Assembly: GCF_958298935.1 (NCBI RefSeq)
Contig: NC_084923.1
Span: forward strand, 33,758,501 to 33,822,500
DNA from: Phragmites australis
Taxonomy: Eukaryota; Streptophyta; Magnoliopsida; Poales; Poaceae
Length of the DNA: 64,000 bases
Direction: 5' to 3'
Numbering within the stretch: the first letter of the stretch is position 1; each line of letters begins with the position of its first letter. The position numbers were made by a program, and so were the translations under genes. Shown piece by piece: positions 22,661 to 34,149 of this stretch. Under the pieces are notes generated by a model. It was not told where the DNA came from and ran no database searches. It was given only the letters and a program-made list of their open reading frames with translations.

Positions 22661-25066
22661 CTAAGCATCTAGAGCCGGAGGAGATGAGGAAGGCGACGCC
22701 ACCGAAGATGGTTGCACCACGAACTGGGAAGCGTCGATCTCGGAGTCGGAGGACGAAGAGATGATTTGGGTGGCACCGACATCGATGTCAGGAGAGGACG
22801 ATCCTGTTGCAGGATGAATAGAAGCTAAAGGAGCAGGAACCTCTACGTCTGGTCGAGGGTTGGAGCTGGAGGTGTTAACACCCTGAGCTGCCATCTCCTG
22901 GTCAACCTGACTGAGCACATCCCGAAGAGTGGAGTCTGCCTCGTCAAGAACTGACTGAGCGACTGGAGGACGCATGACAGACTGCTACTGAGGAGCTGGA
23001 AGAGTTGACTACGGAGAGTCCTCGAAGCTAGGAGGTCTAGCGAGCAAAGGTGATGACAACGTAGAAAGCATTGGCCTCTGAGCAGTCCCGACAGGCTGAG
23101 AAAGTACTCCGGTGGTGAAAAGAGCTGAGAGGGGGAAGTCTAACCCCGGAGTAGTCAAGAGATGGCCAACACTGCCTGGGAGAGGACTAGGAGCTGGAGA
23201 AGGTTCTGAAGGTGCAACTGGTAGCTGAAGGCCCTGGGCCTGGAAGAGGGCTGTGAACAACCTGGCATTGTTCTCTCTGTTGGCCAAAAGCGTTGAAAGA
23301 ATAGCCTGCTCCTGTTGCTGAAATGACTGCATGAGCAAAAACTGCTGCTCATACAGGTGAACCATATCAGCCTGAAGCTTCATCTAAAGCTCTGCCTGAA
23401 CTGCCATCTGCTGCTGCTGCAACTGCTGAAGAATACCTGTCATCTCAGAAGGCGGTGTAGCAGGTGGCACGGGAGGAGCTGACTTAGGTGCTGAAGAGGT
23501 AAGAACTGAGGTCTAGGGGGCATCCTGAGTAGAACCTCCTACCTCGGCATCATGTGACCTAGCGATCGGAGGAATATACTCAATATTGTCCGAGTTTGAA
23601 TCACTGTCCACATCAAAGATATAATGAGGTAGCTCTGCCTCGACCTCTGCTAAGGTCTGGTCCTCAGCTGCTACTCTCTCATGCTCGTCATCTGGAATCT
23701 AATCCTAAGCACAAACCATAGCACACTGATCACAACATCTGTCGGTAGGAGATAAAGGAGCATACTCCTTGAAGCAAGTAGGGCTCTGTGCGCAGGCCTC
23801 GATGTAGTCAGGAGACCCGATAGCACGAGCCAGCATATGAGATATGAAGTGCACATATGGCTGCTGTCTGGCCACGGACATCCCCTCCAATATCGTATCC
23901 TCAATCTCACACAGAATCAAATCCACGATATCGAACTGACGGTGAGCGAGGATAGACAGAATCAACCATGCTGCAAACTGGTGATCGCCTCTCCGTAGCC
24001 AATCCTCGGTAGCAGACTGCGTCTCAAGGCCAAGTGGATGGCCTTTGCCATCGGTCTCAACATGTCTGGCAGTCTCAGCGAACCTGGAGTGAAGGGTGCT
24101 CTGAACAGCGGCCTGATCTCATCATCTGTAGGGAAGATACCATCAACCAGAGGATGGCGAGGGGGTTCGGCATTTAGATGAACAACCTCGTGCAGAAACC
24201 TACTACTCGCCTGAACCCCCAAAGCCTCGAGCATGCAGCTTCTGTATAATCTGAAGGTCTCACCCTGGAACACGAACTGAATAAATATCCTGTCTGGTGC
24301 AATCCATATTGTGGTGTAGAACACCCTGACCCAATCCGCAACATATCTGTCCATGTTTGTGACCAGAGTGGTAAGTCCTGGGAAAGCGTCAAAGTGCTGC
24401 CACACGTCCACTCCCCCTGCAGCCAACTGCATATAGTGCCAGTTGAGCGACTTGTGCAGGCTCAAGCTGACCTTCTTCCTCTCATAGGAGTGAAGGAAAC
24501 TCTCCTACATCAGTGTATATAACCGGGGATCAACCCCATCCTCTCTGACCTCAGGAAACCACTCATCTATAGGGATGAACCTTAGCTTCTTGATCCTTGG
24601 TCCCTTATAAGATGTCAAGTCATGCAGTCTGAGCTCTACCTGTGGCTGTGGCTGCTCGTCTGCTGGCATGTGATGTTTGGACATAGAATCGAGTCCTTGT
24701 GAATGGGCAAAGCATTTCGATTTGGATTTCAAATAAAACTCTCTCTCTTCTTTTTTTTTGTTTGGCTAGGAAAGAGAAAGAGGAATGCTGCTCCTCCTCC
24801 TCCTCAAACTCTGGCCCCAGACGAGCTCTCTTCCGGCTTCCTGACTGGCCGGAAGGCGTCGAGCACAACCCTGTGGCAGGACGGGTGCGGGTGGACCGAC
24901 GCTAAGAAGGGGTGGTGTTGTCCCTGATCGCAAAGCCTCTCTATGCATTTGCTACATCTACAACAGCAAGGGCTCTGTCCCACTCCTTCTGAGACTTTGC
25001 CTTCTTCATCGGTTGCTCAACGACCTTGCCCTTGCCCTTGCCCTTGTCACTACGCTCACGACCCAT
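22661..25066 (-). pseudogene. Sirevirus third ORF (env-like / post-pol ORF), broken
   Basis: Reading from the ATG at 25,066, the product begins MGRERSDKGKGKGKVVEQ, a basic start. It continues through a central region (for example WYPxxx-free segments such as HYMQLAAGGVDVWQHFDAF and LLPRIGYGEAITSLQHG), a Gln-rich coiled stretch (about 23,010-23,450) and a Ser-rich tail ending at 22,661. Several in-frame stops (near 24,507, 23,963, 23,702, 23,514, 23,384 and 23,008) and at least one frameshift near 24,900 break it. It lies between pol and the 3' LTR, where sireviruses carry an extra ORF sometimes called env-like. Function is unknown; no clear signal peptide or fusion peptide is visible. Confidence 0.65.
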
Positions 25067-25384
25067 CACTATGATCTGGAGAGAGGAGATGACGGTGAGG
25101 GAGAGAGCACAGCTGCCGCCTTGACGGCAGCACAAAGGGCAATAGATGGCACTGGCGACGCTGGCCTTCTTGGGTGTGACACGGCGTAGGCGGTGGAGCA
25201 GGATGGTGGCAAGTGGCGGCGACTGACCGGCAGCGAGTACAGGAGCAATGACGTGATGGGGAGGTGGAGCCGGACTGCGGCGACACGGTAAGGTGAGGCG
25301 AGTACGGGCAACGGCACGAAAAAGTGAGAGAGTAGCCCGAGAGAGAAAGCTTATATGGCATGTGGGTCCCACAAAATTTCCAAG

Positions 25385-25850
25385 CATCGGAAGGTCTGGT
25401 GATGCTTCATACTAAGCACCAGACAAAATTCACCAGTGGGCATAACCCTGCCGAAAATGATTTCAAGCACCAAAAGGTCCGGTGATGCTAAGACTTGAGC
25501 ACCGGACAAATTTCACCAGAGAGCATGATAAACATTGGCCGAGATCAACTTCAAGCAACGGATGATCTGGTGATACTCTTTTGAACACCGGATAGACACT
25601 GGACAGTATCCCCGGACTATTTTTTCAGTATTTCTGAATTTCTTCTTTCACTAAGTGAACACCGGAAGGTCCGATCATGAACCCTTTGCAAACACCAGAC
25701 CTTTTCTAAAGGAAAGACTGATCTAACACAAAGAGCACCGGATACGCCAGTGATAAGGAAGGAATGAGCACCGGACTAGCCGGTGAGAAGAGAAAAATTT
25801 CTGCTGAACTAAAATCTCTCACTGAGTCCAAACTTCAAATGACCGCTGAA
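25385..25850 (-). repeat. Cluster of Sirevirus palindromic motifs inside the element
   Basis: Six or so variants of GCACCGGAnnnnCCGGTGA occur in under 500 bases between the post-pol ORF and pol (for example 25,760-25,785, CACCGGACTAGCCGGTGAG). The same motif fills both LTRs. The spacing is irregular, so it is not a simple tandem repeat. Confidence 0.7.
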
Positions 25851-26469
25851 CAAAAACACATGTTTGGTCTAGTTTGAGTGAATTCTCACCTGCTCAAATA
25901 CTCATTTTCAAATATTTGCCAAAATGGCTATAGCATACATAATTTTGAAATAGGCAATAAGAACCAAATACAAAGGAAGGAGAAAACTCCAAAGGAAATG
26001 TATGAGCCATATTTCCTATAAAATTAAAGATTAAGACTTTAAATTCATTAGGACATGACTCAATAGGCATTAAGTACTTACGTCTTTATAATCACACTCA
26101 TAGAGGTGTATATTCACATAGAGAGCGAACAACAATATCAAAGAGTGATATCCTCCTTTGTGACCTCTCTACCCCCAATGCACATGCAATACATAACAAG
26201 TGCATGAAAGTAAACATGAGGGCAAGCTATATGGCATGTGAATGCATAGAATAAGATAAATCTATCTCATCATATTACTTCCCTTCTTAAGCTTCTTCAT
26301 GGTGAACCCATCAACATGCCTTGAGAGAAACTAGGGGACCACTATCTCAAGTAAAACCCATGTTCAACACTATCTTGAGAAGGTTAGACAAGCACCTATC
26401 ATGAATGCATCTATATGACAAGGCACCACATGACATTAGAAGCATCTATCACATTCAACTCACTTTGCA

Positions 26470-27910
26470 GTCTACAAAAGGTGGCTACATCTAGAGGTTT
26501 TGGGAAGATATTCACCAATTGATCTTCTGATCTTACACCACTAAGAGAGATACCACCATTAGCCACATGGTCTCTAAGTAAGTGATGACGAATATCAATG
26601 TGCTTTGTACGAGAGTGCTAAACGGGATTGTTTGCAATTTTCACGGCACTCTCATTATCACAAAGGAGTGGAACCTTCTCTAGATGAACACCAAAGTCAA
26701 GCAAGGTTTGCTTCATATAAAGGATTTGAGCACAACATGCTCTGGCGGCTATGTATTCGGCTTCCGCGGTGGACAAAGCTATGGAGTTTTGCTTTATAGA
26801 ACTTCATGAAACTAGGGATCACCCTAGCACGTGGCACCCACCCGAAGTACTCTTACAATCCACACACCATCCGGTGAAGTCCGAATCCGAGTAACCTAAG
26901 AGTAGGAAACTACCACCTTTCGGGTACCACAAGCCAATGCTAGGTGTATGCTTTAGGTATCTAAGGATTCTTTTAACCACGCTAAGATGAGATTTCTTAG
27001 GATTAGCTTGAAAGCGAGCGCACATGCATACACTAAACATAATATCAGACATAGATGCGGTAAGATAAATAAGTGACCCAATCATAGAACGATAAAGCTT
27101 TTGGTCAACCGGTTTACCCGTTTCATCCAAGTTAAGATGTCCATTCATAGGCATTGGAGTCTTGATTGGCTTGCAATCATTCATCTTGACCTTCTTGAGG
27201 ATGTCCCTCGTGTACTTTTCATGATGGATGAACGTCCCTTTCTTCAATTGCTTGATTTGAAATCCAAGGAAGTAGTTGAGCTCGCCAATCATCGACATCT
27301 TGAACTCCCTAGACATCATGTCACAAAATTCTTTGCAAAACTCTTTGTTAATTGAACAAAAAATTATATCATCAACATAAATTTGACATAAGAAAAGCTC
27401 TTTATCTATGATCTTTATGAACAATGTAGTGTCCACCCTCCCGATCTTGAATCTTTGGTTGGTGAGAAAGTCACGTAGGCGTTCGTACCAAGCTCTTGGG
27501 GGCTTGCTTGAGTCCATAAAGTGCCTTGTGCAACCTATACATATGATTAGGATATCTAAGATCTTTGAAACCGGGGGTTGTTCAACATAAACAAGTTCAT
27601 TAATGAAGCCATTTAAGAATGCACCCTTTCACATCCATTTGATAAAGCTTAATGTTACGATGTGAAGCAAATGCAAGAAGGATATGAATGGCCTCAAGCC
27701 TTGCCACGGGAGCGAATGTTTCGCCAAAATCCAAACCTTCTACCTATGCAAATCCTTGCGTGACGAGTCTTGCCTTGTTGCATACCACCATACCATGTTC
27801 ATCTTACTTGTTGCGGAAGATCCACTTGGTTCTAATCACATTCTTGTCTTGAGGCCTCTCTTCAAGAACCCATACTTCATTGCAGGCGAAGTTGCTGAGT
27901 TCTTCATTGC
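26470..27910 (-). pseudogene. Sirevirus reverse transcriptase-RNase H remnant
   Basis: The longest clean stretch (27,517-26,819) shows the Copia palm with YVDDIIF, LNYFLGFQIKQ, HEKYTRDILKK, LYRSMIGSLIYLTAS and the RNase H entry GYSDSDFTGW. Upstream (to 27,910) the N-terminal motifs NEVWVLEERPQ, KARLVTQGF and [11 protein letters not shown] are readable through stops and frameshifts. Downstream the RNase H end (LCDNESAVKIANN-like, then KHIDIRHHFLRDH-like) is readable to about 26,470 with stops. Everything before the palm's leading segment has been deleted. Confidence 0.88.
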
Positions 27911-29679
27911 GGATAGAATGGCCCAAGAGGGGGGGGGGTGAATTGGGCATTTAAAAATACTTCTTCCGATTTTTAGAACAAATAGCAACCTTAACCTAGA
28001 TGCAAAGAAATGCGACTACACGATCAAGCTAAGGAAAGGGAACAAAAAAAGTAAGCAAAAATACAAAGATAAATGCGGCAACAAAAGATTTCAAGAAAGT
28101 AAATGCTCAAAGTAAATACGGGAATATAAAGAGATGGACAAGAGAACACCAGATTTTTTTCCGAGGTATCGAGGAGTTTGCACTCCCCCCTAGTCCTCGT
28201 TGGATCATCCACCAAGGATATCGCTCCCTCTTGAGTCACCAAGACTCAAGTACTCCCTCATGATTGCCACTTCTTCATCTCCAGATTGGCGGACATCAAA
28301 CCAAGTACAAGCTCTTCTCGAGTCTCCAACAAGAACTCCAAGAGCTCACCAAGAACACCTCCAATCACCAAGACTGGCTAGGTGTTGCCAACCACCAAGA
28401 GTAACAAGACAATAACTTCACTTGACCAAGATCAAGCCTATACTACAACTAGATGCACACTTGCTACTCTCCAAGCACTAATGATGCCCTTGATCTTCAA
28501 TTAGGGATATGGAAATCAACTCAAGTGCTCTCTCTTGCTTCTTGATAACACACATAGTGTATGAACTCCTCTGGGTCGCAAGTGTGTGGACTGAAACCAA
28601 GTGGAAGGGGTATTTATAGGTTAGAGATCCAAAAATAGCCGTTGCCTAACCACCCACTTTTTCTGTTATCACCGGATGGTCCGGTGAGTATATCCTTACT
28701 CACAACGGACAATTCGGTGAGTACAATTTTTATACCTAAGTGACAGCTGTCACTAGCCGTTACTGCTAAGAATTAGTTTGGTGATAAGCATCATGTGTTC
28801 AATACATTGACACCGGACCATCCGGTCAGTTGAACCAAGCCAAACTTCACTTTGCAAGCCTCTCTACTGAAAATGCTCCGTTGCTCATACATATCCATCA
28901 CTGGATAATTCGGTGAGTACAAATCTCTTTGGTCACCGGAAAAGCTTCTCTGCAAGAATTAGTCTGGTGATTACATCTTCCCATCACCGGATAATCCGGT
29001 GAGTTCAACTTCATCTTTTCGGGAAAAAAATTCTCTTTTGTTGAAATTAGTCCGGTGCTTTAAACACTCTAACACCGGACCATTTGGTGTAACACTTCTA
29101 AAATTTTTGGACACGTGTCAACAAAAAAGGCATCCGGTGATACCCTGCCTTGATCATCGGAGCATCTGGTGAACATAGAAGTGCTTTTCTGACTTGTGCA
29201 AATAATGTTTTGGTGAGACCAATAACACAACCACCAGATCATCCGGTGAGGCAAGTTTTTCTGAGCTATCCAATTCAAACTTTCCTTGAGCTCTAACTTC
29301 TCAACATCTCAACCACGGACTTCTATGAGCTACCTAGTGCTAGAATTTCACAAGTGTACATCAAATCAAGTCTAGGCTCAACTAGGTCAAGCTACTACTC
29401 TTAACCTATCTTTAGAGTACAGTCAAAAGACTAAGAAAAGAAATCTATACTACTCTAAGTGTCCTTCATCTCCTTTATGACACTTAGAATTAGAACATCC
29501 TTAATCTTGATGCACATGCCCTTTGATCGACTAGATTATCGCTTTAGAGACCAAGAGTACCCAAATATCATTGTATACTAAATTTTTTATTCCCTTCAAA
29601 ACAAATTGTTAGTCACAATAATATAGTTGTCATTAATCACCGAAACACTTACTAGTTACCTATTGGCCTAGATGCTACA
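27911..29679 (-). repeat. 5' LTR of the Sirevirus
   Basis: 1,769 bp, colinear with 20,433-22,291 and highly similar. Its minus-strand start TGTAGCATCTAGGCC is at 29,679. The last bases (TTTCA) and the primer site are missing: the LTR is cut after ATCC and joined to reverse transcriptase. Seven palindromic ACCGGA..TCCGGTGA motifs are present. Confidence 0.85.
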
Positions 29680-30594
29680 ACGTCTACTAGCAACATACAT
29701 GGAAAAATAACAACACATAAACACCAAGATCTCAAAAGAACCAAACATCACGCAACAAATATCATCATCACAACATCACACAACTAAAAAGATTATGTAC
29801 ATATAAAATTATGTTGTTAGGATTTTTCTAGAATTTATCCAAAGTCAACTTTGATTTTTTGGAATTTTTCTACAATTTTCTAGTATTTATTTAAATTATA
29901 AAACTATTTAAAACTATTAAACTTGAATCCGACGATTCAACCATGCTCGGGACTTTATCTCTTGGGCAAAAACTCGCACATAGCACCTGGATTCTTTTTC
30001 CTTTTGATCCATTGCTCGCCTCTAATTCTATCTCGCGAATTTGGTTTGGATTTTGGGCAACCGGCAGACTCCTATACGTGTTCATCTTGGATTTTGCTCG
30101 GGCTTGGGTAAAAATAGCGCGAGCTTGAGCTTCTAGATGTTTGGGTGAACTCGTTTGGCGGTTGGGTGCTTGCTCTCTGGCTTGGACACAACAACATCAG
30201 TGCGTGCGTGCGGTGGTGCCGTTTGCTACTACAGCTGCGCTGCACTGAGCTGAAGCAAAGAGGGAGAGAAGAGAAGAGAGAGCAGCAGGCTAGGCCGGCT
30301 TGGTTGAGTGGGCCGAGAGAGAAGAGAGGAAGAGAGGAGGTGAGAGCTGGACTTTGGGACCAAAACATTACAAAGCTTTTCTCCCCTTTTTTTCCTATCA
30401 TGTATATACACATGTATTGTTATACTTATACAACGTATATACCACATATATATAGGCTCACCTAAACAAGCAATCGAGCCAGCAATCAAATATATACACA
30501 TATATACACTTAAGAATTATTTAGCTTAGCAAATTATTTTATTTCCTTAGAAAAGTATATTTTTTTCTTGGTTTTAGGATTTTGGGCAGTTACA
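29680..30594 (-). repeat. Proximal part of the Gypsy-type LTR split by the Sirevirus
   Basis: On the minus strand this starts TGTAACTGCCCAAAATCC at 30,594, a typical LTR start, and runs through a pyrimidine-rich promoter-like stretch. It carries the AT-rich words TTTTCTAGAATTTTT that also occur in the inverted copy at 31,560-31,620. It continues past the Sirevirus at 20,432. Host length without the insertion would be about 2.3 kb. Confidence 0.6.
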
Positions 30595-31430
30595 ATACAC
30601 GTTCAAGTGACCCTCACGAAGATGTAGCCTGTGCAAGTTCCCGTGGAGCCCGACTCAAACTTGAATTCAAGATGGACATCAAGCCGCCCTCACCATGCAA
30701 TTTCAAAATTGAACAAAAACCGGATGGAGATTGACTTTGAGGTTCAAACAGAAGTTTCTAGGAGCTTCACGCAAGCTTTTACGCCAATAATCCCAACCGA
30801 GCTATGTTTAAACAGGGAGATTGAGTTGAAACAGTACCCTCCATCGTAAAACCTAATCCGACATGATTTGCTCCCGACTATAAATATGCTCTAAGAGCCC
30901 CTCCTCTCGCCATTACCAGCCTTTTGCCCAACAAATCGAGATGGACTAGCCATCTGAGCCGCTAGCTGACAAGCTTCATTGACCCGAGCGGCCATTGCTC
31001 GATATCAAGCTTCTGCAAAGCTCGCTGATGACAATACGTGCCTAAAACGAGATCGTAGAGTCTCGCCGACCATCTTCTGCCACTCGTCGGAGTTGTTGAA
31101 GCACGTCGACTAGGTTTCGGTGAATTCCAACAAGTGTGCCACCACGGAACCTTTCTATGCCGCCGTCTCATGTGAGGGGACAAAGCCGATCATGGTGAGC
31201 CGTCTGATCTTGATTGAGCAATTGTGATTAATAATAAGGTACCAGCTCGGTAGATTGATCCAGAGTTGTCCATCGTCCGATCAACGATCCTGATTTAATG
31301 AACCTAACGATGCCATCTGTCGGGCATTAACGCCGTATAAGCCACGTTAGTGTGCTGAGTCAGCATGCCCCATCAGCCTTTTTGCTGACTTATCGGGCCA
31401 CGTCGGTATGGGATGCTAACGTTATAATTC
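30595..31430. other. Spacer between inverted LTR copies, no gene recognised
   Basis: A moderately GC-rich stretch (30,600-31,200) contains short frames without any known domain. It could be the internal region of one of the flanking retroelements, but no gag, pol or primer site can be identified. Confidence 0.35.
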
Positions 31431-32085
31431 ATATATATTGTGTAATAATTAGTTTTCAGTAAAAAATAATTCAAAAAATAGGAATAACTTGGAAAATAGT
31501 TTAATATGTTATTTAATTCTATTTAATGTTTTATGTAGTTTTATAATTCAAATAATTGCTAGAAAATTTTAAAAAAATTCTAGAAAATCATAGATGACTC
31601 TGAAAAATTCTAGGAAAAAAACCCCTAACCACATAATTTCATATTTAGATTATCTTTTCATCCTATTTTAATCTTTCGCAAGCTATAAATTTTTATCTGT
31701 AGCTCTGTTTTTACCTATTCTTTCGCTGGATTGTCCGGAAAAGTGAGATCTTGTATGTGATGATGTTGTTGTGTTATGTTTGCAAGTATATGCCAATGTT
31801 CTAAATGAACTAGAATGACTTCAAGATCAAGACTTTGAAGATTCAACTGAGTACAATGAAGACAAGCTGTGTTTTTGAACATATCGATCCCAGTTTTAAA
31901 ATATTTTATTTTACAAACATACATGCAAAGAATTTATCGAGAATCTCAAGAGTTAGAATTTATTCTATTTTTCTCTTATCATCCTTATCAGCAGGGTTAT
32001 GGTTTTCGGTTATAGAATAGTAGATAATGTTTAGCCTTACTTTAGGATGATGATAGTAATAATAGCTTTACGAAATATGATAATA
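31431..32085 (+). repeat. Inverted copy of the LTR segment at 19.0-30.6 kb
   Basis: From AATAATTCAAAAAATAGG to about 32,080 the sequence matches the complement of 29,930-29,680 and then, without a break, the complement of 20,432-20,170. It contains no Sirevirus, so it shows the pre-insertion state of the target. Confidence 0.75.
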
Positions 32086-32510
32086 ATGTCTTATGAAACA
32101 ATGATAAAACCATCTTTGATATTTTTTCTGCTTTCAATTTTTTTGGTCGTGATGGATCGAGAAACCATCGAAGAAGATCAATGAGAGATACAAACTAGTG
32201 CCAAACCATTCAACGACGATCATTGGAGCGGAGGGGGTGCACATGTACGCACACAGCAGTGTCAGTGCATATGCATTGCGTGCCCATACAGAGAAACTGT
32301 ACCGGCCTGCTGCTTCTGGCCATGCGGGGCCCACACTGCGTGGGACCACCGGTTTAACTAGGCTCCTGCCGATATTGTCTGCTCCGGTAGGGGCCGCTCA
32401 TGCAAAGGACGCGTCCTTCCTTCTGTGCCCCTGCTCTTGTTCGGCATGCGAAAAGGGCCAAGCCAGATGTCCTCTCTTGGCATCATTGCATTTCGTTGGT
32501 GTGGCCAGGC

Positions 32511-32517
32511 TTATAAT
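32511..32517 (+). promoter_or_regulatory. Candidate TATA box of the HELHRLY gene
   Basis: TTATAAT within GGCTTATAATACCCCCGCTCC lies about 530 bases before the coding start and just before a pyrimidine-rich leader. A leader intron from 32,661 (AAAG/GTAAAT) to 32,977 (GGGCAG) is plausible, which puts the TATA box at a sensible distance from a spliced leader. Confidence 0.45.
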
Positions 32518-33039
32518 ACCCCCGCTCCTTACCTCACTCCCCAGTTCGACCAGGAGACATTTTTGCTCTCTTCTATTGCTTTCCTTGTCTCATGCAACTG
32601 CAAGTAGTATGAGCACTGACTGAAGAAGAATCTACTGAAGGAGACAAGAAGAGAACAAAGGTAAATGACATGCATCTTTTGATCTTGTTGATAGGGTAAT
32701 AGCAGGTTCAGATCATTTACCCCTCTAGTCTAGTGTGATCCGGTGGTTTCAGTGTTCTGTAATTGCATATCATTATGAGATTTTTATTTCATTACTAGTA
32801 TGATTAGAATGGCCATCCAGCCAGCCTTGAGGTTCTCTTGTTGGCCTCTCCTTATTTACTTGTAATTATGACCTGATTTCGTCGTTGGTATTCAGCCCTG
32901 AATCCTATAAACACATCTTTTCCAGCAACTGAAAAGCTTCCATGTTATTGATTTGTGCATTTTACACCTTTGGGCAGGGTACTCAACTAGTTGGTCTCAC
33001 TTAAGAAGAAACACTGGTCAAGATCAACTTTCCGAGAGG

Positions 33040-33604
33040 ATGATGCAGATGGAGAAGCTCGTGAATCACTGCGACATGGAGCTCATGAAGATGGCCATGC
33101 TCAAGCACGAAGAGACCTTCAGGCAGCAGGTACACTCGAACGCAAAGCACGCTGAATTAATCCACTCTGATAAGCTTTTCCTCATCAATTCGCCATTTCT
33201 TTTGCGCAATCGGTCGAAAATTGAAGGCCCATGAGTTGCACCGGCTCTACCGCGTCCAGAAGCAGCTGATGAACGGCCTGACCGTGCCGTCGGATCAGCT
33301 AAGCTGCCGGCGCCAGAGGCGCAAGCAGCCGCGGCGCTCGCTGAACCTTCACCTCCCCGCCGACGAGTACATCATCGTCGGCACAGACGAAGCGACGCCA
33401 CCGTCGAGGGAAGACGAGCTGGAGCTGACGCTGGCCGTTGGCGGCGGCAACAACGCCAACCGGAGGAAGCGGCGGGACGAGGGCAGCACTCCCTTGGCGT
33501 CGGACTGCTCCAGCGGGAGTCCGACGTCGTCATTGTCGACCGACACCAACGGGTCACCATCGTACCAGAAGGCGACGGCGTTCCGTCTCCAGGAAGGACG
33601 GTGA
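33040..33604 (+). CDS. Small plant protein with HELHRLY motif (DUF863-like N-terminal signature), function unknown
   Basis: Two coding exons, 33,040-33,129 and 33,227-33,604, join in phase through GT-AG borders and give 155 aa. Exon 1 encodes MMQMEKLVNHCDMELMKMAM and ends ETFRQQ. Exon 2 opens with AHELHRLYRVQKQLMNGL, a strongly conserved plant motif also found near the start of DUF863-type proteins. A basic patch (RRQRRKQPRRS) suggests nuclear location. The C-terminal half is Ser/Gly-rich and acidic, with DELELTLAVG, which resembles an LxLxL (EAR-like) repression motif. A transcription-related role would fit but is inference. The frame is intact and GC-rich, unlike the surrounding transposons. 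An alternative upstream start at 32,953 is in frame but falls before the leader acceptor. Confidence 0.75.
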
Positions 33605-34149
33605 TGAAGAAGCAGCAGCAGTAGCGGACCTACTTTGGTGTATGGATATGCAATTATATATCGCCATGGCTCATGCAGTGCCTCAGCCTTAGGATGGCTT
33701 GAGAAGTTGAGATGGTCTTGATAGGATTGCAAGGTGCCGTTGTGACTTGTAGGATAGGATGATGCAGCTAGTAAGTAGCCTGGTAGGCTTTGCGCTTTGC
33801 GTGTCAAGGGGCTAATCCCGCTTGACAAATTGCTAATTGACGAGTACTTGCAGGTTAATTTTGAGCACTGTTTTTCATCACGCCTGATCTTACTCATGAT
33901 TTACATGTGCGTGTCACAGTTATCTAGATATCTGTGTTCAATTTTTTTGCCAAATCATACACTGAATTCGAGTCAGATTTTGACACTCGTGTTACATTTC
34001 GAGTTATATTTCACATATCTAAATTTTTTTCTGAATACTCGGATCGAAGCGCCCATCCAAAAGGCAGTTGCAGTGAAAGTAGCCACAGACTGTTGACTGC
34101 ATGAGTTAGTGAGTGATAACCGAATATATGCTCAGAAAACCACTCTCAC
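33605..34149. other. 3' flank of the HELHRLY gene and unassigned spacer
   Basis: Contains the likely 3' UTR (to about 33,900) and AT-rich sequence up to the first readable codons of the CACTA Ulp1-like region. No 5' CACTA terminus was found here, so that element is probably truncated at its left side. Confidence 0.4.

Larger units (their letters stand above)
20433..29679 (-). mobile_element. Sirevirus-type Copia element with internal deletion
   Basis: A 9,247-bp minus-strand element with two long LTRs (20,433-22,291 and 27,911-29,679) that start TGTAGCATCTAGGCC. A polypurine tract is next to the 3' LTR, and 5-bp flanks GCGTC/ACGTC differ at one base. The LTRs and the interior before the polypurine tract are dotted with the palindrome ACCGGANNATCCGGTGA, a form of the conserved Sirevirus palindrome. 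Gag, protease, integrase and the primer site are missing: the 5' LTR joins reverse transcriptase directly. Downstream of pol is a third, broken ORF as in many sireviruses. It sits inside an older LTR. Confidence 0.88.
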
